From: Solirubrobacter phytolaccae
GTDB lineage: Bacteria; Actinomycetota; Thermoleophilia; Solirubrobacterales; Solirubrobacteraceae
NCBI RefSeq assembly: GCF_027587195.1
Contig: NZ_JAPDDP010000004.1
Span: 122,862 to 186,861 of the forward strand
DNA length: 64,000 nucleotides
Direction of reading: 5' to 3'
Within the stretch, counting starts at the first letter, position 1. Every line of letters starts with the position of its first letter. Below are positions 49,465 to 60,498 of the stretch, in pieces. A model generated the notes under the pieces. That model did no database searches and had not been told where the DNA came from. It saw nothing but the letters and a program-made list of their open reading frames with translations. Made by a program: the position numbers and the translations under genes.

Positions 49465-49483
49465 GTCGTCAGTAGCGCACTAC
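49465..49483 (-). promoter_or_regulatory. candidate operator, copy 2 of a shared motif
   Basis: GTCGTCAGTAGCGCACTAC matches 12285-12303 at 17 of 19 positions, with the inverted core GTAG(T/C)GCGCTAC. It extends into CAGTAG-CGCA-CTACTG, a 6-bp stem, at 49470-49485. Upstream position relative to a secreted-protein gene supports a regulator site. Confidence 0.45.
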
Positions 49484-49517
49484 TGCACTTCCGGGCGCGC
49501 GACTACGGCGTACCTCT

Positions 49518-51182
<1,665 letters not shown>

Positions 51183-52211
51183 CTACGCCGGGACGAGGAT
51201 GCCTCGGCCCTGCAAACGTCCGTTGTCGAGATCGGCCATCGCGTCATTGATGGCGTCGAGCGGGTACTGCGAGGTGTGGAGCTTGACCTTGCCCTGCGCG
51301 GTCAGCGTCATCAGGTCCTGCAGATCGATGTAGGTCCCCACGAGGTTCCCGATGAAGGAGATCTCGCGCGAGATGATGTCGATCGTCGGCACGTTGATGT
51401 TCTCGCCGTAGCCGATCACGTAGTAGAAGCCGCCGTCCATCACCATCTCGACGCCGTCCTCGATCGCGCCCTTCTCACCGACGAAGTCGATGATCGCGTC
51501 GGCGCCGAAGCCGTCGGTCAGCTCGCGCACGAGCTCACGCTGGGAGCCGTCGACCTTCACGGTGTGGTCCGCGCCGGTCGCCTTCGCCAGCTCGAGCGCC
51601 TTCTCAGAGGGATCGATGACGATGATCTCGGTCGGCGTGTAGGCCTTCAGGCACTGGATGCCGATGTGGCCGAGCCCGCCGGCGCCGATCACGACCGTCT
51701 TGGTGCCGGCGCCCAGGATCGGGATCGCCTTCTTGACGGCATGGATCGCCGTCAGGCCGGCGTCGGCCAGCGCGGCGATCTCGGTGGGATGGAGCGACGG
51801 ATCGAGCTTGATGACCGACCGGGCCGAAGTGTGCAGGAACTGCGCGAAGCCGCCGTCCCGCCCGATGCCCGGGAACTCCCCGAACTGGCAGTGCATGTCG
51901 TCGCCCTTGCGGCACGGCCGGCACAGCCCGCACGAGATGAACGGATGGACGATCACGGTGTCGCCGACCTCGACGTTCGTGACGCCGCTGCCGACCTCGT
52001 GGATCCAGCCCGCGTTCTCGTGGCCCGGCACGTACGGGAGCTCGACGCCCGACTTTTCCGCCCACTGGCCTTCCTGGATGTGCAGGTCGGTGCGGCACAG
52101 GCCCGCGGCGCCGATCTTCACGATCACGTCGTAGGGCCCGACGATCTTGGGATCCTCGATCTCCTCGACCTTCAAGGCCTCGTGGTACTTGTGCAACCGA
52201 GCGGCAATCAT
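51183..52211 (-). CDS. zinc-dependent alcohol dehydrogenase
   Basis: The 342-residue MDR enzyme shows the catalytic zinc site (AGLCRTDLHIQEGQW, GHENAGWIHEVGSG), the structural zinc cysteines (CGLCRPCRKGDDMHC) and the NAD motif GAGGLGHIGIQCLKA. In actinobacterial prm/mim clusters such an enzyme oxidises the alcohol made by the monooxygenase (2-propanol or a similar alcohol). Its ATG overlaps the DUF59 gene's stop (ATGA). Confidence 0.92.
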   Translation of the reverse strand: MIAARLHKYHEALKVEEIEDPKIVGPYDVIVKIGAAGLCRTDLHIQEGQWAEKSGVELPYVPGHENAGWIHEVGSGVTNVEVGDTVIVHPFISCGLCRPCRKGDDMHCQFGEFPGIGRDGGFAQFLHTSARSVIKLDPSLHPTEIAALADAGLTAIHAVKKAIPILGAGTKTVVIGAGGLGHIGIQCLKAYTPTEIIVIDPSEKALELAKATGADHTVKVDGSQRELVRELTDGFGADAIIDFVGEKGAIEDGVEMVMDGGFYYVIGYGENINVPTIDIISREISFIGNLVGTYIDLQDLMTLTAQGKVKLHTSQYPLDAINDAMADLDNGRLQGRGILVPA

Positions 52212-52846
52212 GCGGCTACTTCTCCTCCGTATCGAACCCGCAGCAGATCGCGGCACATGCCGCCGTTGGTCTCCAGGGACAGCGCCGTCATCGACGCCAT
52301 CCGCCGGAAGCGAACATCGGTCGCGTCGACGGGAACACCGTCACCCGTGACGAACGGGGCGGCGTCGTCGGACGCGTCGATGCCGAGCGCCCGCCGCAGC
52401 TCGCGGCAGCGGTCGGCCTCGGGCCCGTGGAGATCGCCCAGGCGCCGGGGCACCTCGGAGAGCAACCCCGACTGGCGCGCGAGCAGCGCCTTGCGCTGGA
52501 ACAGCGCGCGCAGCGCGTCCAGCTCGCCCCGGGTCTCCCCGGGGAACGCGTCGCTGAAGGAGCCGCCCGCGTTGACCGTCGCGTTGATCTCCGCGCCCGT
52601 GTAGTGGTCCTCGAGCGTCACCTCGACCGACTCCACGCCGTCCATGCGCCAGAGCGCACGCGACGCGTCCGCGGCCATGAGGAACGCGAAGTTCGGCGCG
52701 CACTGCGGCGTCGGCAGCCGCAGCCGGACCGCCACGGCGCCACCGACGACGACCACGGAGCCGACGAAGCCGAGCGTGGTGATCGGCTCGTCCAGCTCCG
52801 GGTCGTAGACGGTCCCGAGCGCTTCGAGGACTCGGGCGCGCAACAT
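52208..52846 (-). CDS. MIP18/DUF59-type metal-sulfur cluster protein
   Basis: Residues 1-85 of 212 are a DUF59 domain (VLEALGTVYDPELDEPITTLGFVGSV and LPTPQCAPNFAFLMAADA with the conserved Cys). The remaining 125 residues are specific to this cluster type (RGELDALRALFQRKALLARQSGLL). DUF59 proteins help assemble Fe-S or iron centres, so it may deliver iron to the hydroxylase or reductase; that is inference. The ATG at 52846 is preferred over the adjacent GTG. Confidence 0.85.
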   Translation of the reverse strand: MLRARVLEALGTVYDPELDEPITTLGFVGSVVVVGGAVAVRLRLPTPQCAPNFAFLMAADASRALWRMDGVESVEVTLEDHYTGAEINATVNAGGSFSDAFPGETRGELDALRALFQRKALLARQSGLLSEVPRRLGDLHGPEADRCRELRRALGIDASDDAAPFVTGDGVPVDATDVRFRRMASMTALSLETNGGMCRDLLRVRYGGEVAA

Positions 52847-52864
52847 CACTGCGGCACCTCCCGC

Positions 52865-52921
52865 GGGAGAATCGCCCTCTGGGCGATTCTCCCAGCGTGA
52901 AGCGAGCCCGCAGGGCGAGTC
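52865..52921. promoter_or_regulatory. double hairpin inside the monooxygenase operon
   Basis: GGGAGAATCGCCC (52865-52877) pairs perfectly with GGGCGATTCTCCC (52881-52893) around a three-base loop. A second, imperfect stem (CGTGAAG with CTTCACG, 52895-52921) follows. The pair lies between the amidohydrolase stop and the DUF59 start, about 76 bases where other gaps are 10-20. It could be an attenuator or mRNA processing site that lowers expression of the later genes. Confidence 0.5.
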
Positions 52922-52922
52922 T

Positions 52923-53969
52923 TCACGCCGCGCCCTCGACGAGCTGGGCGTCTTCCTTGTCGGCGGCCCCCGGAACCTGGAACTCGGCCGGGACCTCGAT
53001 GTCGTAGAGCTTCGCCGCGTTGAGGCCGAGGATCTTCTTCTTGCCCTCGACACCGAGCCGCGGGAAGTCCGAGAACGCCTCGTCGTCGGGCATCTCCCAG
53101 TCGACGAGGCCCTCGATCTGCCACTTGGGCTCCCAGATGGCGTAGTCGGAGCCGAACAGCATCTTGTCCTCGCCGACCCAGAACAGCAGCTCGCCCATGA
53201 CCTTCGCGAAGAACTTCGGGCGCGCGTGCATGAGGCCGCCGACGACCACGGACAGGCCGGCGTAGACGTTGGGCTCCTGCGTCGCCATGAAGCAGAAGTC
53301 CTCGATCCGCGGCAGGCCGACGTGCTCGACGATGAAGTTGAGCTCGCCGTTGTAGTCCGTCGCCACGTGGTCGACGTCGCTCACGTCGAAGGCGTCCTTG
53401 TCCAGCGGCCAGATCGTCGGGCCCTTGTGGACGTGGATGTTCTTGATCCCGAGCTCGACGCACTTGTCGAAGAACGGCCGCGCTTCGGGGTCGGTCAGCT
53501 TCCAGCCGCGCGAGCCCTTGTTCCACTCGGCGGTGTAGAGCTTGAGGCCCTTGATGCCGTACTTGGCGTGGTCGGCCTCGAGCTGCTCCAGCCCGGCCGC
53601 GCCGTCACGCGGATCGAACCGGCCGTTGACCTGCAGCTTGCCCGGGAAGCGATCGAGCAGCGAAGCGTTCTGCTCGATGTCGTTGAACCCGTTCGTGTAC
53701 CACTCGCGCAGGTACGTGGACTGGAAGATGGCCTTGTCGACGTAGCCGTCGGTGAAGACGTCCTTCTCGAAGTCCTCGACCGAGTACTTCTGGAAGTGCT
53801 CCAGCGACCAGTGCGTCTCCGCCGGCCCGAGGCCCTGATACGCGTGGAAGCACTCGATCCAGCCCTTCGCGAACTCCTCGTGACCCTTGACCCAGTTGGC
53901 GGGCGAGGCGTCCCAGAAGTGCAGGTGGCTGTCGACGATGTAGTACTTCTCGCCGTCCTTCTCGTACAT
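52923..53969 (-). CDS. amidohydrolase of the monooxygenase cluster
   Basis: The 348-residue metal-dependent hydrolase has HxH in IVDSHLHFWD, further His residues in NIHVHKG and IVEHVG, and the final Asp in MLFGSDYAIWE, as in the amidohydrolase_2 family (decarboxylases and lactonases). Homologues sit next to prm/mim genes, where their role is not settled. A GGGGGAG ribosome site precedes the ATG. It follows the coupling-protein gene by 11 bases. Confidence 0.9.
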   Translation of the reverse strand: MYEKDGEKYYIVDSHLHFWDASPANWVKGHEEFAKGWIECFHAYQGLGPAETHWSLEHFQKYSVEDFEKDVFTDGYVDKAIFQSTYLREWYTNGFNDIEQNASLLDRFPGKLQVNGRFDPRDGAAGLEQLEADHAKYGIKGLKLYTAEWNKGSRGWKLTDPEARPFFDKCVELGIKNIHVHKGPTIWPLDKDAFDVSDVDHVATDYNGELNFIVEHVGLPRIEDFCFMATQEPNVYAGLSVVVGGLMHARPKFFAKVMGELLFWVGEDKMLFGSDYAIWEPKWQIEGLVDWEMPDDEAFSDFPRLGVEGKKKILGLNAAKLYDIEVPAEFQVPGAADKEDAQLVEGAA

Positions 53970-53980
53970 CGATTCTCCCC

Positions 53981-54325
53981 CTACTCGACGATTTGGAGGT
54001 CGAAGTCGATGTACTCGGCGGCGTCCTCCGGATTGGCGAACATCACGACGCGATCGTCGAGGACAACCATACGCCCGTAGTGGGTGCTCATGATCTCTTC
54101 GAAGTCGTTGTTGCCGAAGTCCTCCCAGCCGAGCGCCTCCGCGATCTCCTCGTAGTCGAAGTCGATCCGGTTGACGCCGTCGACGCGGATCATCGACGGC
54201 AGCTCGGTGATGGTGATGTCCTTCTTGCCGCGCATCACGTCGGCCACGACGTAGCCGACCTGGTTGTTCATCAGCGTCACGCCGGCCTTGTTGGACGACG
54301 TGCGGTCGGAGACGAACTCGCTCAT
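53981..54325 (-). CDS. mimD: monooxygenase coupling (effector) protein
   Basis: The 114-residue protein matches the MmoB/DmpM family (NNQVGYVVADVMRGKKDITITELPSMIRVDG, then IAEALG). This effector binds the hydroxylase and gates oxygen and substrate access. The order alpha, reductase, beta, coupling protein is that of mimABCD/prmABCD in Mycobacterium and Gordonia. Its ATG overlaps the beta-subunit stop. Confidence 0.93.
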   Translation of the reverse strand: MSEFVSDRTSSNKAGVTLMNNQVGYVVADVMRGKKDITITELPSMIRVDGVNRIDFDYEEIAEALGWEDFGNNDFEEIMSTHYGRMVVLDDRVVMFANPEDAAEYIDFDLQIVE

Positions 54326-55422
54326 GCCTTGATCTCCTTCGGGGTCTCGAGGCCGATGTCCGAGAGCAGGCTCTCGAAGCGCAGGCGGGAGCGGTCGAAC
54401 GAGTCCTCGAAGCGGATGACCTTCTCGGAGATCTGCGACCAGATCGGCTGCAGCTGACGGGCCGCGTCGACGGTCTTCGGCGTCCACTTCTCGAGCCAGC
54501 CCTGCATCGTGGCCTTGTTGGCCGCGCCGTGGGTCTCGTCGTCCGCCAGCATGCGGAACAGCGCCCGCGCGCCGCGCTGCTCGCGCGCCGCGTCGGACTC
54601 GCCGGCGCCCATGATCGTCGGCGTCACGAAGTCGCCCTGGAGCGCGGCGGCCTGCATGACGAAGCCCGAGCGGAAGAGCTCGCCGACCAGCGGCTCGAAC
54701 ACGACCGTCGTGGCGAAGAACGCCTCCGACCAGTCGCGGATGCCCGTCAGGCCCTCGACCAGCTCGCGGGTCGGCTGCCAGATCGGGTCCTCCTGCCACG
54801 TCGCGATGTGGGCCTTGTCCTCGAAGCCCTCGATCTCCTCGGAGAGCGCGAGGTTGTAGAGGATCAGGTCCTGGGCGAAGCGCAGCTTGTGCACGGCGCC
54901 GACGCAGATCGCGTTGTTGATCATGTTCGTCGGGGCGTCGCGCTGGGCCGGCGTGTACACGTGCATGCCGATGCCCTGCTCGAGGTGCGCCCACGCGAAC
55001 ACGTGGCGTGCGACGACCTTGACCCACGCGGGGTTCATCGCCTGGAACACGTGCCCGGTGCGACCGTGCTCGATGTTCTGGGAGATCTGGCGGACGACGT
55101 TCGCGTTGTTGCGATAGATCGTCTGCTCCCATTCCTCGTTCGGGTCGAGGAACGCGTGCCAGTTGGAGGACTTCAGCGCCGACCAGTCCTGCGGGTAGCC
55201 GGCATCGCCATTGGCGAACGAGTAGACCCAGCCCTGGCTGAGGTGCCGCTCAGGGTCGGGCTGGACGTCGATCGTGACGTCCTCATAGACGGTCGCGCGG
55301 CGTTTGCGCGGCTCGAAGTAGTTGTAGCTGCGGCTCTGCCAGGAGGGGAACTCCTTGGCCCCTGCCTCGGCGTCCGTGAACACAGGCTTGGGGACGCTGC
55401 GTTCCTTGACCTCTGTGGCCAT
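54322..55422 (-). CDS. mimC: binuclear iron monooxygenase beta subunit
   Basis: The 366-residue subunit (YNYFEPRKRRATVYEDVTIDVQP near 33-55, GWVYSFANGDAGYPQDWSALKSS) matches the small hydroxylase subunit of soluble methane/propane-type monooxygenases. It has the ferritin-like helices but no complete iron ligand set, as normal for beta subunits. A GAGGAG ribosome site precedes the ATG at 55422. It pairs with the alpha subunit to form the hydroxylase. Confidence 0.95.
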   Translation of the reverse strand: MATEVKERSVPKPVFTDAEAGAKEFPSWQSRSYNYFEPRKRRATVYEDVTIDVQPDPERHLSQGWVYSFANGDAGYPQDWSALKSSNWHAFLDPNEEWEQTIYRNNANVVRQISQNIEHGRTGHVFQAMNPAWVKVVARHVFAWAHLEQGIGMHVYTPAQRDAPTNMINNAICVGAVHKLRFAQDLILYNLALSEEIEGFEDKAHIATWQEDPIWQPTRELVEGLTGIRDWSEAFFATTVVFEPLVGELFRSGFVMQAAALQGDFVTPTIMGAGESDAAREQRGARALFRMLADDETHGAANKATMQGWLEKWTPKTVDAARQLQPIWSQISEKVIRFEDSFDRSRLRFESLLSDIGLETPKEIKA

Positions 55423-55431
55423 CCGGTCTCC

Positions 55432-56436
55432 TCACTCGTCCGCGGTGGTGGTGAACTTGTCGTAGTAGATGTGCGCCTCGGGCACGCCTTTGGCCTCCAG
55501 CAGCGCGATGGTCGCCTCGACCATCGGCGGCGGGCCGCAGACGTAGGCGTCGACCTCGGTGATGTCGCCTTCCAGCCGGGAGACGACGTCCGTGATCAGC
55601 CCGCTCTCGCCCTTCCAGCCGTTGCTGTCCTCGGACAGGGCGGGGACGAAGCCGCAGTTGAGCTCCGCCAGCTCCTCCAGGTGGAAGAGGTCGGCCTCGG
55701 TGCGAGCGCCGTAGTAGTAGGCCCGCTCACGCTCGGACGCGCCGTCCTTCAGCGCGCGGAGCAGTGAGAGGATCGGGGCCATGCCGGCGCCGCCGCCGAT
55801 GAACAGCAGCCGGCGCGGGGAGCTCGGGCGCAGCGTGAAGACGCCGTAGGGCCCGGTGACCGAGATCTCGTCACCGGGCTTGATCGCGCCGCTCGAGAGC
55901 AGGCCGCTGAACTTGCCGCCCTCGTAGTGCTTGATCATGAACTCGAGCGAGCCGGAGTCCGTGTTGGCCATCGAGAACGACCGGTGCAGGTCCGTCCCCG
56001 GGATCTGGATGTCCACGTACTGGCCGGCCTTGAACTCGAACGGCTCGGCCGGCTTGAGCTTGAGGTGCCAGATGTCCTTGGTGAGGGCCTCGACCGCCTC
56101 GACCGACGTGGAGATCGTCCGCGGCGGCACGCCGCCGTGGATGATCTCCTCGTCGTAGTTGATCAGCTCGATCTCGAGGTCCGAGTAGGGGTGGGCGCGG
56201 CACAGCAGCGTCCACCCCTCGGCCTCCTCGAAGTCGGGCAGTGCGAACGTCGAGTAGCGGTCCAGATCGACCTCGCCCTCGAGGATGAACGACTTGCACG
56301 CCGAGCACTGACCTTCCTTGCAGCCGTGCATGAGCATGATGCCCTGCTTGAACGCGGCGTTGAGGATCGTCTCGTCCTCATCGACCTCGATCTCGATGCC
56401 CACAGGCTCGAAGCGAACGGTGTGCGTCTCGCCCAT
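55432..56436 (-). CDS. mimB: monooxygenase NADH-dependent reductase
   Basis: The 334-residue flavoprotein has an N-terminal plant-type 2Fe-2S domain (MHGCKEGQCSACKSFILEG with a later Cys in TLLCRAHPYSDLE), an FAD domain (LHRSFSMANT) and an NAD domain (LLFIGGGAGMAPILSLLRAL, ending VCGPPPMVEATIALLE). It passes electrons from NADH to the di-iron centre. It lies 13 bases after the alpha subunit gene. Confidence 0.95.
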   Translation of the reverse strand: MGETHTVRFEPVGIEIEVDEDETILNAAFKQGIMLMHGCKEGQCSACKSFILEGEVDLDRYSTFALPDFEEAEGWTLLCRAHPYSDLEIELINYDEEIIHGGVPPRTISTSVEAVEALTKDIWHLKLKPAEPFEFKAGQYVDIQIPGTDLHRSFSMANTDSGSLEFMIKHYEGGKFSGLLSSGAIKPGDEISVTGPYGVFTLRPSSPRRLLFIGGGAGMAPILSLLRALKDGASERERAYYYGARTEADLFHLEELAELNCGFVPALSEDSNGWKGESGLITDVVSRLEGDITEVDAYVCGPPPMVEATIALLEAKGVPEAHIYYDKFTTTADE

Positions 56437-56449
56437 CCTCGCGGTGCCC

Positions 56450-58096
56450 CTACGCCGCCGCCGGACGGCCGGCCGGGCCGCCGCGCTTGTACTCGGCCAT
56501 GTGCTGCTCGCGCTCCTCGGGCGACATCTCGTTCAGCAGCACGTTGGGGCTGTTGAGCGTGATGCCCTTGACCTCGTCGAGCGTCCACATCTTCTTCGGG
56601 TCGAGGTTCAGGTGCGGCTGCGGGATGAGCGTGTGCCCGTCGTCGCGGACGTACCCGAGGTCCTGCATGATGTCCCCGAGGTCCTTGCCGTGGTGGAGCG
56701 TCTCCCACTCACGCTGGCCGGAGAGCTTGCCCATCGACGGCGTCGGGCGGCCTTCGTACTCGGGCCGGAACGCGACCTTGTCCGTCCAGTGGCAGGTCTC
56801 CGAGCAGTACGTGCGCACCTGGCCGTCGACCTCGTCCATGACCGTGTCCTCGCGGATCAGGCACGGGACCATGCAGGTCCAGCAGCGGTGCGGGTACTGG
56901 TAGTTGGCCTCGGCCTCGAAGGCGATCGGCTTGTGGCCGTTCTTCTTCGAGAGCTCGGTGTACTTCTCCCACCAGCGGCCGTACTTGTCGTACCAGCCCG
57001 GGTACTTGTGCTCGAACCACTCGAAGTCCTTGTCGTCCATGCCGTCGATCCGCCAGTAGTTGGCGAACCAGCCGGTGGCGAAGAACTGCGCGACCTCGTG
57101 GATGTAGCCCTTGTTCCAGATCCGGTTCCAGGACTCCTCGACGAGGTCGTGGGGGATCGTCAGGCCGTACTTCTCGAGCGGCACGAGGTAGGACCGGTAG
57201 TAGTCGTCGTAGATCCAGCGCCGCCAGGCCTCGGCGTAGGACTCGCGATCGAGCCGGCGGTCCTTGGTGCCGTACTCGATGAACGTGCCGATCGCCGCGT
57301 CCACGACGGCGTGGTTGTTCCACCACGCGTACCGCAGGTCGCGCTCGAGCAGCTGGCGGTTGCGCTCGTCGGCGAGCGCCATGAGGATGATCGAGTAGCC
57401 GTTCGAGATGTGGCGTGACTCGTCCGACTGCACGCTGTGGAACACCGTCGGCAGCAGGTAGTCGCCGTTGGCCGCCGCCTCGCCCGGCATCGCGACGAAG
57501 AGGACGTTCGTGAACGCCGTCTCGGCCACGATGGTCAGGTAGACGTTGGCCGCGGTGATCGCGTCGCCGGTGATGAAGCCCTCGCCGAACTGGCGGCCGA
57601 TCGTGCCGGCGTAGCAGTTCGCGAAGCCCTTCTCGGTCAGATCGAACCCGGCGGGATCGATGTAGTGGTTCATGTACAGCCGCTTGAGGTTCATCTGGAT
57701 CGTCGAGTGGCGAACCTCGTCGATCATCTGGATGGCGAGCCCGTTGTGGACCTCGGGGTTCGGCACCGCGTTGATGGCCAGCGGCATGGCGCGCGCGGCG
57801 GAGATCTCCGGGAACGGGATGATCGACAGGAACAGCTTCTGCCACTCCATCCAGCGTTCCTGGACCTGCCGGAACATGTTGCCGCGGATCGCGCCGTCCA
57901 TCGCGCCGAAGACGCGATTGTCCTTCTCCTCCTCCATCGGGAAGTAGGAGCGCAGGACCTGCTTGAGCGGGTCCTTCTTGGGCGCCTTCTCGAACGTGTA
58001 GTCGGTCGGGTACTTGTCGACCGGCTCGACGAACGTGGGCTCCCAGGAAAGCTCCTGGATCTTCTGATGGGCCTTCGTGATGCTGGCTCGGCTCAA
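56450..58096 (-). CDS. mimA: binuclear iron monooxygenase alpha subunit
   Basis: The 548-residue subunit carries the di-iron site: ExxH motifs in [11 protein letters not shown] and [10 protein letters not shown], preceded by the usual single Glu ligands. The N-terminus [21 protein letters not shown] and [14 protein letters not shown] match PrmA/MimA closely. This group oxidises propane at C2, acetone and phenol in mycobacteria and Gordonia. The start is a TTG at 58096 with a GGAGG ribosome site six bases away, overlapping the IclR stop (TTGA); the family N-terminus confirms it. Confidence 0.95.
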   Translation of the reverse strand: MSRASITKAHQKIQELSWEPTFVEPVDKYPTDYTFEKAPKKDPLKQVLRSYFPMEEEKDNRVFGAMDGAIRGNMFRQVQERWMEWQKLFLSIIPFPEISAARAMPLAINAVPNPEVHNGLAIQMIDEVRHSTIQMNLKRLYMNHYIDPAGFDLTEKGFANCYAGTIGRQFGEGFITGDAITAANVYLTIVAETAFTNVLFVAMPGEAAANGDYLLPTVFHSVQSDESRHISNGYSIILMALADERNRQLLERDLRYAWWNNHAVVDAAIGTFIEYGTKDRRLDRESYAEAWRRWIYDDYYRSYLVPLEKYGLTIPHDLVEESWNRIWNKGYIHEVAQFFATGWFANYWRIDGMDDKDFEWFEHKYPGWYDKYGRWWEKYTELSKKNGHKPIAFEAEANYQYPHRCWTCMVPCLIREDTVMDEVDGQVRTYCSETCHWTDKVAFRPEYEGRPTPSMGKLSGQREWETLHHGKDLGDIMQDLGYVRDDGHTLIPQPHLNLDPKKMWTLDEVKGITLNSPNVLLNEMSPEEREQHMAEYKRGGPAGRPAAA

Positions 58097-58917
58097 GGCC
58101 GCCTCCTTTGGAAACGTCGTCCCTGGAGAGAGGTTTGGTGCGGGTTCGGGCCGTGATCAAGATCGGCCCGGATCTCTGCAGATCGTTGGAATCCGACGAC
58201 GTCGCGCAGCGTCTCCTCGAGCTGCGGACGTTCGTTCTCGAACGCGCGCTTGGACATCGAGATGCCCACCGCGCCGAGGAAATGCCGGTCGTGGTCGAGC
58301 ACCGGCGCCGCGAGGCAGCAGAAGTCGCGCTCGAACTCCTCGCGCTCGCACGCGACGCCGGTGAGGCGCACGCGCTTGAGCTCTTCGTGCAGCGCTGCCG
58401 GGTCGGTGATCGTGGTCGGCGTGAAGCGCTTGAGGCCCGCCTGGGCGTAGCGCTCGACGGCTTCGCGTGGCCCGAGCGCGAGCACCACCTTGCCGAGCGC
58501 GAGGGCGTGCGCGTTGTCGGCGATCTCGGGGCTGAAGCCGGGGAGCTTCGGCATGCCTTGCAGGCCGCGCTCGAGGACCACGCGAAGTTGGTTGTTGCGC
58601 AGCACCGCGAGGTAGGCGCGCTTGTGCGTGCGGGCCAGCAGGTCGTCGACGACGCCGCTGAGGTCGTGGCGGTCGGTCTCCTCGGCGACGGTCTCGCGGA
58701 ACGCCGGGGCGAGCTTGTAGACGCCGCCGGGGTGGCGCTCGGCCACGCCCTCGTCGCACAGCGAGGCGAGCAGGTTGTACGCCGTCGAGACGCTCTTGCC
58801 GAGCGTCGCGGCTACTTCGTCTGCGCGGATCCCGTCCGGCGCACGGGCCAGCAACCACGTGACGTGGAGGGCCGCGCGCGCAGTGCTGAGACCCCGATGG
58901 GCTCGGGTCGCCTGCAT
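58093..58917 (-). CDS. IclR family regulator translationally coupled to mimA
   Basis: The 274-residue protein has an IclR helix-turn-helix ([42 protein letters not shown]) and an effector domain ([43 protein letters not shown]). Its C-terminal about 20 residues ([15 protein letters not shown]) form an unusual basic tail over the mimA ribosome site. Being first in the operon, it would be co-induced and may sense substrate or product. Its own ribosome site is only two bases from the ATG, so the start is less certain. Confidence 0.88.
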   Translation of the reverse strand: MQATRAHRGLSTARAALHVTWLLARAPDGIRADEVAATLGKSVSTAYNLLASLCDEGVAERHPGGVYKLAPAFRETVAEETDRHDLSGVVDDLLARTHKRAYLAVLRNNQLRVVLERGLQGMPKLPGFSPEIADNAHALALGKVVLALGPREAVERYAQAGLKRFTPTTITDPAALHEELKRVRLTGVACEREEFERDFCCLAAPVLDHDRHFLGAVGISMSKRAFENERPQLEETLRDVVGFQRSAEIRADLDHGPNPHQTSLQGRRFQRRRP

Positions 58918-58919
58918 CT

Positions 58920-58935
58920 CTCCTCGATTGAGGAG
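58920..58935 (-). promoter_or_regulatory. hairpin covering the IclR ribosome site
   Basis: CTCCTC-AATC-GAGGAG on the reverse strand forms a 6-bp stem whose 3' arm is the only purine-rich ribosome site before the IclR ATG (58917). It could limit translation of the regulator, or be chance. Confidence 0.3.
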
Positions 58936-58950
58936 TCTTCTACCGGCGCG

Positions 58951-60456
58951 TTACATGAGCGCTGCACGCAGCTCGCCGACGCGCGCGGCCGCCTGTGGGC
59001 GGCGCGGGTCGCGGAACTCGAGCTGCGTCAACAGGCGCTTCCACGCCCCGAGATCGTCGGGCGTGGTCTGGACGTACGCCCACAGCGCCTCCACGTCCTC
59101 GGCCGTCATCACGGCCTGGTGGAGCCAGCGATCCAGCCGCTCACGCTCGCGCACGATGCCCGGCGCCTCACTGCTCGGCAGGAGCGGGCCGGCGTAGGCC
59201 TCGGCGGCCGCGCGCGTCTGGCCCGCGGCGAGCAGCGCCTCGACGCGGCGCACGTCGGACTCGACGTCGCACGTGAGCCGGTAGCGGTCCGTGTCGATCC
59301 ACGGGCCGAGGAGCTTGCGCAGCCGCGACACCTCGACGCGGACGCTCGACACGCTGCCGCCGTCGCCGTGCAGGTCCGCGCACAGTCGCTCGGCGCTCAT
59401 CCCGTCCGGGCTCGAGCACAGCAGCGCGAGGATCTCGGCGAGGCGCGGGCGGAGCGTCGTCGTGCGCTCTTCGACCTCCAGCTCGGCGCGGTCGCGGCCG
59501 AGGAAGTGCAGCTTCACGAGCGGGCGGGCGATGCTCGTCACGCGCTTGGACTCGAGCGCGTGGACGACGAACGCCTCGTGCGTGGGGGAGACCGGCTCGG
59601 CCACCGCGAGCGCGCCGGAGGGCAGCGTCAGCTCGCCGCCGCCGGGCGGGATCACCAGCCGGCCCTGGACGTTCCAGCCGCGCGGGACCGGGCCGATCGC
59701 GCGGCCGCTGCGGGTGACGAGCGCGGAGCGGTCGGGCGAGACGCGGGCGCCGTAGCGCGCGTGCAGGCGCGCGTCGCGCTCCTGCAGGGCGAGCTGCAGG
59801 CTGGCCTCGACGGCACGCGCGGTGGCGGTCGCGACGGCGAGGCTGTGCGGGTGCACGGTGGACAGCTCGCCCGTGAGGTCGATGACGCCGATCACCTCGC
59901 CCGTGTCCGGGTCGTGGATCGGGCACGCGCTGCACGTCCAGCGCTGCACGGGATCGCTGAAGTGCTCGGGGCCGAAGACCTGGACGGCGTGGTCGAGCGC
60001 GAGCGCGGTGCCGATCGCGTTCGTGCCCGCGCCGCCTTCGCTCCAGTCCGTGCCCTCGGCGAAGTTCATGTCGCCGGCGGCACGCATGCGCATGTTCGCG
60101 CTGCCCTCGACGCTCATCAGCGTGCCGTCGGCGTCGCTGATGACGATCAGGTAGCCGGCCTCGTCCGCGATCGCGGACAGGCAGTCGTGGATGAGCGGCG
60201 CCGCGGTGTGCAGCAGGTGCTCCTCGTAGCGGTCGTGCGTCTCGTCCTCGTCGGCGACCACCGGGGCCAAGCGGCTGCCCATGGGGTCGACACCGGCGGC
60301 GCTGCTGCGCTTCCAGGAATCCGTGATCGCCTCGCGCACGAGCGTCGGATCACCGTCGTCATCGGCGATGAAGCGCTCCCACGCGAAGCGCAGCTCCTGC
60401 GCTCGCACGAGGGGCGTGGTGCCGGCGTCGACGGCAAGCCACGAATTTTGACTCAC
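58951..60456 (-). CDS. GAF-domain transcriptional activator with winged-helix output
   Basis: The 501-residue protein begins like AcoR-type activators (RAQELRFAWERFIADD, AITDSWKRSSAAGVDP). It has a GAF sensory domain (about 85-215: DCLSAIADEAGYLIVISDADG, GGAGTNAIGTALALDH, CSACPIHDPDTGEVIGVIDLTG) and an output region with a winged helix (LRPRLAEILALLCSSPDGMSAERLC, SVRVEVSRLRKLLG). There is no sigma-54 AAA domain. It lies directly before the IclR-mim operon, where the MimR-type activator is found in mycobacteria, so it is the likely substrate-responsive activator. GTG start. Confidence 0.85.
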   Translation of the reverse strand: MSQNSWLAVDAGTTPLVRAQELRFAWERFIADDDGDPTLVREAITDSWKRSSAAGVDPMGSRLAPVVADEDETHDRYEEHLLHTAAPLIHDCLSAIADEAGYLIVISDADGTLMSVEGSANMRMRAAGDMNFAEGTDWSEGGAGTNAIGTALALDHAVQVFGPEHFSDPVQRWTCSACPIHDPDTGEVIGVIDLTGELSTVHPHSLAVATATARAVEASLQLALQERDARLHARYGARVSPDRSALVTRSGRAIGPVPRGWNVQGRLVIPPGGGELTLPSGALAVAEPVSPTHEAFVVHALESKRVTSIARPLVKLHFLGRDRAELEVEERTTTLRPRLAEILALLCSSPDGMSAERLCADLHGDGGSVSSVRVEVSRLRKLLGPWIDTDRYRLTCDVESDVRRVEALLAAGQTRAAAEAYAGPLLPSSEAPGIVRERERLDRWLHQAVMTAEDVEALWAYVQTTPDDLGAWKRLLTQLEFRDPRRPQAAARVGELRAALM

Positions 60457-60463
60457 GGCAGTG

Positions 60464-60469
60464 AGGCTA
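60464..60469 (-). promoter_or_regulatory. -10 box of leaderless promoter for the GAF regulator
   Basis: On the reverse strand TAGCCT lies seven bases before the GTG at 60456, the same geometry as at argS and the VOC gene. Confidence 0.5.
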
Positions 60470-60498
60470 CACCCGATTCGCACATAGGTGGAGCTTCT

